From: Anncaliia algerae PRA339
Taxonomy: Eukaryota; Microsporidia; Tubulinosematidae
Length of the DNA stretch: 22,776 bases
Assembly (NCBI GenBank): GCA_000385875.2
Contig: KK365131.1
Coordinates: forward strand, 271,948 to 294,723
Direction: 5' to 3'
Shown here: positions 1 to 9,886 of the stretch, in pieces
How the letters are laid out: the number at the start of each line of letters is the position of its first letter
How positions within the stretch are numbered: the stretch's first letter is position 1
The notes under the pieces: model-generated
The model's input: only the letters and a program-made list of their open reading frames with translations
Database searches by the model: none
What the model was told of the DNA's origin: nothing
Made by a program: the position numbers and the translations under genes

Positions 1-294
1 AAATTCTTTATCCTCTTATATGTGCCATAAAATTCGACTATTTCACAAGATCATCAAGCACTAATTTAAATAAAAACCCCTCATTAGGTTTTAATAAAGC
101 ACGCCTTCCCTATTCCTGAGATATCTTCTCACTAGAACATATATCAGCAATATTAAATTATCAATTGATATAATTTTATATCTTTAAAGGGCTTTTTATT
201 ATTTTGACTTTCAATTTCCACAAATTAGAATTTTTAACATGCGATAAAAACAAACGTAAAAATTTATGAATGTATTTGGGTAAAATACACTATA

Positions 295-444
295 ATGAGC
301 ACCTTATGTGATAAACACAATGATGATATTGGATTATCGAACGAATTTACCGGCGAAGACTTTAAGAAAATATATCTCCTCGTTGACTCAGAAAGGCATT
401 TTACATTAATATTTATTTTAAATTTATATTTGAAAAGCCTATAA
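295..444 (+). CDS. Possible 49-residue ORF, unknown
   Basis: A short ATG-initiated frame encodes about 49 residues beginning MSTLCDKHND and ending in a hydrophobic stretch (LIFILNLYLKSL). Its codons are noticeably richer in G+C and in D/E/K residues than the surrounding DNA, and a GGG block lies at 278-280, 14 bases before the ATG, somewhat like the motif before real starts in this window. Against it are the short length and the lack of any recognisable domain. It could be a genuine small gene, a fragment of a decayed gene, or chance. No function is proposed. Confidence 0.2.
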   Translation: MSTLCDKHNDDIGLSNEFTGEDFKKIYLLVDSERHFTLIFILNLYLKSL

Positions 445-974
445 GTTGGCAAATTTGTTCTATAAAAACTGGGCTTTAAGAAAAAGTCTTCTTATATTAA
501 ATCTTAAAAAACATCGGATTCTTCCTTCTTTTTCTCAAAAGATATTTTAAGAGAGAAATGAATACTTAGAGCCACGACAATTTCACACTAAAAAACATAA
601 AAGCCCTTTGTTAAATTAAAATAGATTAATTGTGAAGTTTTTAATTTAAACTTCTTACAAAATTCATTTTGGTTAAAAATTTTTAAGGTTTAATAAATTG
701 ATTGTGATTATATTTTCTAACTACAAAAACATACATAATTAAAATTACACGGGGCTTTATTAAAATATTAAAGATAAATAAAGGAATTAGTAAGATGAAT
801 TCTCCATTTTTATAAAATATCAATTGCTCGAAATGCAACGGTTTGCTAAAAATTAATATCTTTTTCAAATTATGTAAATATTTATGTTTTTTAAAACTTG
901 CAAATCAATCTTTTGTCTTTGGTTTATTTATTATAACCTCAAGATTGAAGGAGAACTAACTCTAGAAATTAGTA

Positions 975-1271
975 TTGTCTATTTTAAAAATTTCAATTAT
1001 TGTTGATTTACTTATAGTTGTATTCGGATATAATGACATTATATCCAGGGAAAAACAAAAACCAAAGTCGTATTTGAAAGTAAAGGATAATAATTGCCTT
1101 ATATTAGATCCAAAATATGAAAGGGGTATTTTTAAAAAATACGTGGTAATTTATAATTGTTTACTTTCTGTGAATTCAAACCACGAAAATCCTAAAAAAT
1201 CTAAAATATATATTTTAAAATTCCTTAACTGCGCTTCATATGCGGTTATACTTTTTCGCAGGCATAAATAG
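975..1271 (+). CDS. Weak 98-codon open frame, doubtful
   Basis: An open frame of about 98 codons starts at a TTG, not an ATG, and encodes a hydrophobic N-terminal third followed by a lysine-rich middle. The reading frame next to it (about 1235-1368) is also open, through a slightly G+C-richer patch with a charged sequence (RSFKEKALFSFAEIASIIDR), so this could be a frameshifted, decayed gene. No domain is recognised. In DNA this A+T-rich, an open frame of nearly 100 codons is moderately unusual, but the lack of an ATG near the start weighs against a functional gene. Confidence 0.15.
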   Translation: MSILKISIIVDLLIVVFGYNDIISREKQKPKSYLKVKDNNCLILDPKYERGIFKKYVVIYNCLLSVNSNHENPKKSKIYILKFLNCASYAVILFRRHK

Positions 1272-1841
1272 ATCATTTAAAGAAAAGGCTTTGTTTTCTT
1301 TTGCCGAAATCGCAAGCATAATTGATCGAATAAACAGATTTAGTTACAAAAGAGGGTTTGGGGGATAGCGGGGGAATAAGATAAATAGATTTAAAGGATT
1401 TGAAATTTTCCCAACCATTTGAATAAACTTAAAATATGAAAATTCTATATTTAAAAAAGTTTCTAAATTAAAAAAACTATAATTAAACTGTACACTCTAA
1501 AAATATTTGTTTTTTTATAAAATTAAATGACTAAAATATAATTATTAATTAGATAAAATGAAATTCTAGAAAGATAAAAGGAAATTATAAATCATGTTTC
1601 TTTTTGATTTCCTCTCATAATTATCAAGCATTATTTTAATAAAAATATTTTAAACCTGCATTTAATATCAATACAACTTAAATTTATTCTAGATGCATGT
1701 TTTGAAACTCGATTGCTTTTGTTTCTTGAATCTATTAATTTAAACTAACATTTTAGAAATGAATTCCAGCAATTATCGGCAAATAGGCGTAAATTAATCA
1801 AATATACAATATTCTATAGGTTTTTTTGTTTTTTACTTGAA

Positions 1842-2698
1842 TCATATTTCTTCACTAACTCGGAAATATCGTTTTACCCCCATCCCAAAATATATTTGAT
1901 CCATTAAACTACTTAATAAATATAATACTACCATGATTATATTTAAAATGGTGTCTATTCTTTCAAAACAAATTATATATTAAACTTACCCTTTAATTTT
2001 TGTAAAATTTTTGCTCCAAAAATATATTAAGTAAACTAAAAAAAGAAAAATACTCAAATTCGACAAAGTTTTTGTTATTTTTACTTCATATTTTTCAAAA
2101 ATTGCAAGAAGAAAATCTATACTTAATAAAGTTATACTCAAATAATTAATAGCTATTCTAATCTCAAATACTTTCTTATACATTATTTTTACTATAAATC
2201 TTGTATAAAAAGTTATGTAAACAGTAATCCTCAGAGATATTGTTAAGAAACGGATCTAATTAATTTTATACTTACCTTTAATCCCCTTCTTAACAAGATA
2301 TCAGATCCGATTTTTTTGTTTTTATTGTAAATTGCTCTACTAAAGAAAAATCTAAAGTGATAAAGGACAAAAAAGAGTTCGAAAATTCCAAGAAAAAGAG
2401 AGATCAAAAAATATCTTGGAAATCTTATGAATGAAAATTGTGACAAGTTACGAAAAATGACATTAGTAGTAAATACAAAATACAATAAACCATTAAAATA
2501 ACAATATGTTAAATATGAGTAGCACATAGAAATATATCCTGTAAACATAAAAAAAGTATTTAAATACATTGCAAAAACAGGTATAATAGGAATATATATA
2601 CCAATCTCCCGATATTTCAACAAATTTCTTCTTATATTTAACATGTAAAATAATATTTTAAAAAATGACAAAAAGACAAAGTATGCAAAGGTGTTCAT
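1842..2698 (-). CDS. Multi-pass membrane protein, three-copy family, copy A (three exons)
   Basis: Exon 1 is 2698-2276 (141 codons), exon 2 is 2255-1990, and exon 3 begins at 1968 or 1959 and ends with TGA at 1842-1844. Spliced, it encodes 271 residues (268 with the alternative acceptor). The protein is strongly hydrophobic with about seven or eight likely membrane segments. Motifs shared with copies B and C include MYLN (44-47), FMFTGYI (50-56), RYF (95-97), RAIYxxNKK (121-129), TISLR just after intron 1, FEKYE (194-198) and a C-terminal YFGxGxKxYF. Without splicing, exon 1 runs ten codons into intron 1 and stops. A GGGG block (CCCC at 2710-2713 on plus) lies 11 bases before the ATG. The role is unknown; membrane location is inferred from hydrophobicity. 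The gene structure rests on three-way paralogue agreement, not on a database match. Confidence 0.75.
1969..1989 (-). other. Intron 2 of copy A (21 nt, with TG in place of AG; or 30 nt)
   Basis: The donor is GG|GTAAGT in phase 2. The position homologous to the TAATTAG acceptor of copies B and C reads TAATTTG here, ending at 1969. Using it gives a 21-nt intron, the same length as in both paralogues, and keeps the conserved F-x-R-I after the junction. The first real AG is nine bases further on (1961-1960) and gives a 30-nt intron, also in frame, deleting three residues. Confidence 0.65.
2256..2275 (-). other. Intron 1 of copy A (20 nt)
   Basis: The donor is AAG|GTAAGT and the acceptor ends TAATTAG. 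Removing these 20 bases joins codon AAG (K141) in phase 0 to ATC CGT TTC, which continues into TISLR, conserved in copies B and C. Left unspliced, the frame stops ten codons later. Confidence 0.8.
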
Positions 2699-5600
2699 TT
2701 GTATATTTTCCCCTTTTACTAATAATATACTAGTTTATTTACCTTCAAGTTATACATTATTTGATAAATTATATATTAATAAACGTCAAATTATTAAAAA
2801 ATTTTAGTTGTTTAAGTAAGTGTATGGTTAAAAATATTTATTTAGCTTATAAAAGATTTATAATTAGTATTTAATATTATATAACTAAAAGAATCCTCAG
2901 TATCTTCAATTATGAATTAAAATTTATGATAGCAAATATATAGGATTTAAAAATCAAGAAATAGACAAAAAGCGTTTTAAAACTAGTTATTTAACAACCT
3001 TCTAAAGCTTATTTCTTCACATTTTTATAAGGTCTAATCCTAAACCAGATTATAGATAACATATTTATATGTTTGCTTTCAAAGATATTTATAATCTAAT
3101 AATAAAGGCCTAAAAGGTGGCGATTAAGATAAATAAATACTATTTGAAATGTTCAATAAAGATTTAATTATTTGTATCATATAAATATAATCCTATAATT
3201 TTAGTAAAATTATTAGCAACGTTTTCTGAGTCATAATGCTGTTTACAAAATAGTGCATAGGAATTATAATATTGATTGTATTCTAGGAAAAATTCAAATA
3301 GGAAAAGTTTATTATGAATATCTTTTGGAGGCATAGCAAATATTTAGATAAGACATCTATTCAAAGCCTTTCCAAAATACTGAATATATTATAAAATGCT
3401 TAATATATAAGACTGGCCTAATTTAAATCAATAAAATCTAATAATATGGAGCGAAACCAGTTATTTTTACTAAATAATTATGATTTCCTGTATATAAATA
3501 TTGCTCATTCCAGAGGTTTATGTTCTTAGATTTGATGAAAATCATATAATAATAAATAAAAGAAACGGTTTTTACCTACAAAATCTATGAAAGTATAAAA
3601 TATTGAAAGTAAGTCATAAATATATATTTTTAATAGTTTATCGAACAATTTTTTGACACAAATAATAAAATAATAGAAGAAAATAATGTTAAATGATGAA
3701 AGAGCGTAAAATGTATTTTCACATGATTTCTATTTTAAATATCATTTTAGAAATATTCACATAAATATAAATAGATTGCATTATTAAGAATATTTTAAAT
3801 AATCGACCGACTTCAAGATAAAAACAAATGCATAATAGGTATAGAATATAACACCAAGAATATAATTATGCAAAGTAATGAAATTCTATTTGCTGAAAGT
3901 ATAATTTCAAATTTCATAAAAGAATAGTCTAGAATATAAATGCGGAAGGGTATAAATATAGTAAAAAGATTAACTATCCTTAAAAAAGCAATGTTTAAGC
4001 TGTATATGGTTTTAATGTAAAGATAGCTTTAAAAATTCAAAATTTTTAAAGGAGGCCTTTTCAGAAAAATTTTAAATTGGAACTTTACAGCGGGGGAATC
4101 TTTGAAATTATAAATTTAAAATTGGTTACCGGTTTAATTAAACAAAATAATATATAAATAGCATAGGTCTTTTTTTAAGAATAAATAAATGCTTAGCTAT
4201 TTTCAAAACTAGTAAATGAATTTTAAAATGCCTAATATATGCTTTAAAAGTCATATGAACCTATGTTTAGATTTAAATTGCTCTGTAAATTAATTAATGA
4301 TAGATTTATATAATTTGTAATTTTATATTAAATATAATAAGCTTCTATCCTAGAACAATTCAATAAATCAGGGAAAGAATATAAAGATAATGGAAAAATC
4401 ATGTGTATGGTAGAAAAATCCGACAAAAAATGGTAAATAAAAGAAATGTAAATGGTTTTTATTTAAATTATATAAAAGCTGGACGTTTGCCTACGATCCA
4501 GGACAAAAATAAAAATAATAATTCAATTTACAGCAACTTCAATTTTTAATGATGATTTACTTTTCTTAGAAAATATGAAGGTCAAGATTTTAAATTAAGT
4601 ATGGAGCGCATTGTTTAATGAATTCTTTGGTCAAGTGATTAATTCTTTTGGGATTAAAATTCGTAATTCTAATATGGAATTTAATAAAATCAAAAAAGGA
4701 GTAAAGTTGCATAGAAAAATCAAAGCTAAACCGAGATTTTAATAGAAATATATATTTTCTTCTTAGTATCATGATCTAAAATATATTATGAAAAGATTAT
4801 GTAATTTATTATCATTCCTTCGTTTTTACGAATTCCTATCTATATTAAACTATAAAATTTCAAGGTTCTCTTACATATAAAGAGTAATCACATCTTTTCT
4901 GTCTAAACAAATAAACATAGGGTAACGTGAGCCCATAATAGGTATAATTATTCTAAAAAGTTATTAATAAATAATATTATAAAGATATTTATTTTTTATC
5001 CTATTTATTCAATATATTTTAAGTTAATTGTTTTATTTGCCGATTAGCTTTCTCTTTTGCTCTTGCACTTAAAATTACCATGATTTCGTAGATTTAAACG
5101 AATATATCCAATGGATTAGGCTAATTTTTCCCAAAATTAACATTCTTTAGACAAAAATTATATTTTTATTCCTTATATGTGCTATTCATTGCAATATGAC
5201 GAAAACTAAATATAATTTAGAGGTTGTCAATGGATAAGGTATTTTATTCAGAATATTGAAATCTTTTTTAAAAAGCATAAAAACTAGAAATAGAAAATTT
5301 TTCCTTTTATGAACATATTTCTTAAAAAACTAACTTTTAAATATTGATATCTGTTATACCTTGGGATTAAAACTGTAATAAATACAAATTATTTCTGTTT
5401 TGGAATAGTACTTTAATTAAAAATATAAATCTAAAAATTACATATGATTATAAAAATTTTAACAAAAGAAATGAAAAAGGATGGATAGCGATAAAAAGAG
5501 AGAAATGCAAAGTAAGAAATAGGAGTAACAAATATAGCAATTTATATAAAAATTTATTAAAAACTTTCCGTTGCCCTGGATGCAACACTACCCCATGAAA

Positions 5601-7640
5601 ATTTTATAATTAATCATTTATGTGAAGATAATGACATGTTTTACATATTTTCGAGGCCATTATTTCTTTTTTTTGTATTTATATAAAAACATCTAAGTAT
5701 TATCATTTTAGTTGATCTTTTCAAAAGCTCTCAAGCTCTTATGTATATTTTAAACAATATTACTTTTTCATGCTTAATTTGCATTTACCAATTTAAAAAA
5801 TATAATTTTATCATTCATGGGATAAATGCAGCATTTGATCCATAGTATTAATTTTAAGTTCATTTTGAATCCTGTATATATATTTAGATTTGATAAATAT
5901 TCTATATTTTTGAATAATTGATACCAAATAATTTTAACAAGCATAGGAATATTATATTTTAGGGTTTCTTTGCAAAATATGTTAGACGATAAATCATAAT
6001 AAAAAATAAAGAGAAAAATAATATAAATGTAATGTATTAGGATTAGGGGTTTATAAGAATATAAATAATGTTGATATTTTTAACCCATGATATCTTATAA
6101 GAAAGATAATGAATTAAATAAAAAGGATTGTAAAAAATATATTTATAAAGGTAAACTTACATATAATATTCTTGAGGAATTCCTCGGCAACAGGAAGCTC
6201 CCCTCAAGGCATTTCAATAACTCTTCTTCTTTAATGATTATATAAGTCTTTTTTAAAATGTTTAAAAAAATTTCATTTTATTGTGCTTAAAATTCAATTT
6301 TTTCCTTTATTCGAAATTATATTTAACAGCTTTAAAGTGTTGCAATCGTTAACAAGTCAAATTTTATTGTTAGTCCTATAGCTTTTGCGAATTCTTCTCA
6401 TTAAATTACGCTCACATTTTATCCCAGGTTTGGGGAAAATCCTTTCATGAATTATAAAATCGAACAAAAATGTATTTTTCCGGTAATTTTATTACTAAGC
6501 TATTCTAGCATTCAATTATAAATTTCTAAATTTACACTAATATTCTTTTCCGTCTGCATGCGTTCCTTTTTCTTAATTCGTCCAAAAAAATACAAAATAA
6601 TTATTCCGTTTTGGACTAAAAATAAGATTTATATACAATAGAATTTAAATAATTTTTTAGCAAGACTCTAGTATAATAAAGCAAAGAATAATTGAAGGGG
6701 ATTATGTGAAAAATTCAGTGTTTATTATGCAAAAATAAATGTTCTTTCTTAAAAAATAGGGCATTTTTTGTATTTATATTAAATAAAGATATCATTGGTA
6801 AAATTTTATGAGAACAACTTAAAGTAACATATATAAAATATATTACCATATAGTATGACGATTCTATCTTAAAAGGAATTATATTTTCCATATAAAACAC
6901 TGTTTACATATTTTAATATACGATGGGCACGAAAGTAATGTAATGCCTTTTGCAAAAATCTTATTTTGAATAAGATATTATATGACATTCATTAAATTTT
7001 AAGTTGAAGGCTTTACAATTTATAAGATTAATTCTATATATTTCCTCAATATATAAATGGGAGAGTAAAATAAAATAATATTTAGATCAATCTAACAATT
7101 GATTTCTACATAACTATAAAAATGATACGGGTAATATTCTCGTAAGAAAAATGTTAGTACTGCATTCCTAGGGATACCAATCAAAAAGCATATAATTTAA
7201 ATGAATATAATTCATTTTGGTGCATTTATCTGGTATAATCATTATTTCGTCTCATGATAGAATTATAAGTTTCAAATATTTTTGTAAATAATAATCTAAG
7301 AGTTCATTTATTAATATTTATAGATCAAGCTGAATTATAGGTTGTAATAGTTAGTTTTAATATTTAAAGATCAACCATATTAAATTCTGGACTGTTGGAT
7401 TAAGAATTCAATATCTGGACATGATTGGACCATTTTTCTCTTTTGTAAATATATAAAGGAGGTTTTAAATAAAGTATGGTTTCTCATAAGCATATTAATA
7501 AAAATAAAAATAAAATATCGCCAGCCCGCCTGTCATCCAATCTTGGACCATAGCAATTCTTTACAAAATTTTTAGGAAAAATAATCAATCCCTAGAGGTT
7601 TTAAAAAATTATAGAAAAGCGTTTATTGAATCAAATCTTT
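2699..7640. other. Long A+T-rich spacer between copies A and B
   Basis: Nearly 5 kb without a supportable gene. The longest frames (minus strand 4590-4772 and 6715-6900) are about 60 codons, lack family resemblance to copies A-C and look like chance. Small G+C-richer patches occur near 4480-4510, 5570-5600, 6172-6210, 6380-6580 and 7515-7560; they may be relics of older sequence, but I could not align them to each other or to a known element. A 12-base perfect palindrome (GAGGAATTCCTC) lies at 6174-6185. Confidence 0.5.
2710..2713 (-). promoter_or_regulatory. GGGG start-proximal motif, copy A
   Basis: A GGGG block on the minus strand sits 11 bases upstream of the copy A ATG in otherwise nearly G+C-free DNA. 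Microsporidian genes commonly carry GGG- or CCC-like motifs just before the start codon, so this supports the chosen start. Confidence 0.45.
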
Positions 7641-7767
7641 TTAAAATTCTTCATCAACTTGTAAATACTGCCTTAATCCAACTCCAAAATACAAAAAATC
7701 CAAAATACTACTTGACAAATAAATTAGGATTTTTATGGTCATTAAAATCATATTTATTCTTGCGTAG

Positions 7768-7788
7768 CTAATTACTAATTTTACTTAC
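7768..7788 (-). other. Intron 2 of copy B (21 nt)
   Basis: The donor is GG|GTAAGT and the acceptor TAATTAG ends at 7768, phase 2. Splicing gives G-Y-A-R-I, aligned to G-F-E-R-I in copy A and S-F-A-R-I in copy C. An earlier TTAG at 7778-7775 inside the intron would create an immediate stop, so the later one is preferred. A further in-frame AG lies at 7760-7759. Confidence 0.7.
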
Positions 7789-8057
7789 CCTTTAAAATAT
7801 ATAAATTTATCTATCCAGTGATAAATTGTATAGATAAAATATCCTGTTACAGAAAGAATTGCGAGAATTTTGGCTATTTTTATTTCGTATTTTTCAAAAA
7901 TTGTTAGAATAGAATCTATTACTAGAAGAATTAACATTTTTGAATCATTGTCAATTTCTTTACTAGAAAAAAGAACTCCAAACAGCAACTTTACAAAAAA
8001 CCTTGTTGAATATGTAATATAGATGAGATACCTTAATGATATTGTTATATATCTAAC

Positions 8058-8077
8058 CAAATTATCATTTTACTTAC
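8058..8077 (-). other. Intron 1 of copy B (20 nt if the acceptor is TG)
   Basis: The donor AAT|GTAAGT is intact. The acceptor region reads TAATTTGGTTAG, where copies A and C have TAATTAG. Only a cut after TTTG, at 8058, restores the frame into GTT AGA TAT ATA ACA, homologous to GTA AGA TTT TTA ACT in copy C. The canonical AG five bases later gives a 25-nt intron and a frameshift. Confidence 0.55.
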
Positions 8078-8778
8078 ATTTAATCCATTTTTCAGCAAAA
8101 TATTTGACCCTAATTTTTTATTTCTGGTATAAATGGCACGGTATGCAAATGATTTAAAATTATATATTACGAAAAAGGGCTCAATTGCAGCTACACATAT
8201 AAAAATAGTAAAGTATTTCGTAAAGTTTACAAAGGAAAATTTTGCTAAAATATTAACAAGTGTGTTTACCACAAATACTAAATACAACAAAATATGGTAA
8301 TAGCTATATGTTAGATATGAATTAAGCATGAATATATATCCAGTAAACATAAAGAATATATTTAGATACATATCATAATCTACCATTATAGGTGTAAAAA
8401 TACCATTATTATTGTAATATGAAATGGTAGCTTTAATGTGCATCGTGTAGCAAAATATTTTTGCAAAAGAAATAATGTTGAATATTGAAAAGGGATCCAT
8501 AAAATTTTTAGTGCTATTTTAAATTACTTAATTATAGTTTACCTCTGATTTTTATTTATATTTCAATCAGAATGATCATTTCGTTGATAATAAAATTCTT
8601 TAGCAAAAATTATGATTAGAAATGCCATTTATTAAAATTCAGGTAAATTAAAAAATGTCAAATTCTATCTGATCACAAGTCAAGTTTTTTTTAAATTCTC
8701 ATGAATGAATTAATATTAAAACAACTAATCTATTGGGATTAGTTTTTCATTTAAAGTAGTTTTTAAGATACATCATAG

Positions 8779-9378
8779 CTTTCAAAATATAAATTTTATT
8801 TTGTGTCATTAAATTATTATATTTATTGGAAAGTTAAAAAATCGATTATTACTTTACAAATATTCTTATTTTTAAAATTGTGTGGATATTTTACAAAGGA
8901 ATATAGATTACTCTTTATGTATTTTTATGTAATTTTGATTGTTTTAAACTTCTCTAATAACAGATACTTTTATAAAGGAGAATCGCTTAAAAATGATTCT
9001 TGAAATTAGAATATTACATACATTCTTTACACAAACATAAGTACCATTTTTAATGACATTTGAAAAAGAATTTCTGCAAATATTGGATGGAAATTAAAAG
9101 AAGTTCTATATTTTATAAAATCTAAAAAGGTTTTTATAGATGAAGATACAATATTTATGTCTAAAATCTTATTAGAAACTAATGGTTAGATCATTTTAAA
9201 AGGTTATGATACCTAATGCTATCTTCATACAAATAGATCTGTCAATCAAAATGAATTCTTTTATATGTCATGTATTTGTCATAAAAATTTTGGATATAAC
9301 TATAATTATAATATTAGAATCGATAAAAATATCAAGCTGAAGAATATAAAATTAAATCGTAGAAATAGAGAAATATAG
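8779..9378 (+). pseudogene. Possible decayed ORF, unknown
   Basis: One plus-strand frame stays largely open for about 200 codons with only five internal stops (9001, 9007, 9061, 9187, 9214), fewer than expected by chance in DNA this rich in A+T. The first intact piece begins near 8779, with a GTG at 8803, and is hydrophobic. The last part (9217-9375) is 53 codons and contains a SCIC cysteine pair followed by tyrosine- and lysine-rich sequence. The middle piece reads KSKKVFIDEDTIFMSKILLE. I see no certain domain; a distant resemblance to the FLYWCH-type finger at the front of MULE transposases is speculative. Confidence 0.2.
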
Positions 9379-9640
9379 AAATGTTTATTTTTAATCCATG
9401 TAAATATAAAATTATAAAATAAATGATGCTTAAAAAATTAAATATCTCTAAATAGTATATAACTTTCAACTTATTGATTTATTCAAGGAGAATCAAACTT
9501 AAATTGCTTTAAAAACTCTTTAATATTCTTGATTTTTCTTATTTTAAAATTAACAATATAATATTTAAAATAAATATACATTTAATAAAATTGTTTTGCT
9601 TAAATAGAAAATATTAGAGAACTTATATATCTCTAAAATA

Positions 9641-9886
9641 CTAATAACTGTTTCTTCCAACAATAAATATATCTTTATGAAATTGATACACATATATGTT
9701 ATCTGCACTAGTTTCAAAATATATTTCTCTGCAGCATTTGCCATCTTTAACAAAAATACTAGCTATATATAAGTTTTCATAAGAATATTTATCATTTTGT
9801 AGCCTATTATTAACAAAATCGATTTTTTTCCTCAAATTATTTTTAATTAAAACATAACCTTCATATTTATTTGCTTTTCTATAGAT
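9641..9886 (-). pseudogene. Possible FLYWCH-like fragment of a transposase, very tentative
   Basis: An 81-codon open frame with no ATG reads, in part, KYEGYVLIKNN, then FVKDGKCCREIYFE, then VYQFHKD. The order GY...CC...H and the basic character recall FLYWCH-type zinc fingers that precede MULE transposases in microsporidia. The tryptophan and the clean C-x-H spacing of that family are missing. With no start codon and no downstream transposase core it would at best be a relic. It may equally be chance. Confidence 0.18.

Larger units (their letters stand above)
1..1841. other. Gene-poor A+T-rich region left of copy A
   Basis: No convincing gene is seen here. The stretch contains two weak open frames described separately (295-444 and 975-1271, both plus strand) and a small patch of higher G+C at about 1340-1380. 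No tRNA, rRNA, tandem repeat or long inverted repeat was recognised. It lies 3' of the membrane-protein copy A, which is read leftwards and stops at 1842. Confidence 0.5.
7641..8500 (-). pseudogene. Multi-pass membrane protein, three-copy family, copy B (possibly damaged)
   Basis: Exon 1 is 8500-8078 (141 codons, same length as in A and C), exon 2 would be 8057-7789 and exon 3 7767-7641. If spliced at the positions homologous to copies A and C it encodes 272 residues with all family motifs: MYLN, FFMFTGYI, RAIYTRNKK, ITISLRY, FEKYEIKI and YFGVGLRQYL. However, the homologous intron 1 acceptor reads TG at 8059-8058, and the nearest AG downstream (8054-8053) shifts the frame and stops about 30 codons later. 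Unspliced, the frame ends after 151 residues. Copy B also lacks the GGG/CCC block before its ATG. It is either a recent pseudogene, a truncated product, or a gene using an unusual acceptor. Coding conservation past the lesion suggests that any loss is recent. Confidence 0.6.

Noticed and set aside
264-452. 62-codon minus-strand ORF
   Set aside because: It overlaps the better plus-strand frame at 295-444, has no recognisable motif and looks like its shadow or chance.
683-868. 61-codon minus-strand hydrophobic ORF
   Set aside because: Its T/A-rich composition gives a generic hydrophobic peptide. It has no motif, start signal or resemblance to copies A-C.
1367-4098. Shared AGCGGGGGAAT near 1367 and 4089 as a repeat element
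   Set aside because: Only eleven bases match and the flanks do not align, so it cannot be called a repeat.
4590-4772. 60-codon minus-strand ORF in the A-B spacer
   Set aside because: It does not share the family motifs, and the frame closes on both sides quickly. Chance is sufficient.
2816-6160. Additional GTAAGT sites (2816 and 3609 on plus, 6160-6155 on minus)
   Set aside because: None follows an open frame related to copies A-C or has a matching exon after a TAATTAG, so they are not supported as introns.
6715-6900. 61-codon minus-strand ORF in the A-B spacer
   Set aside because: No domain or family motif is seen and the composition equals the background.
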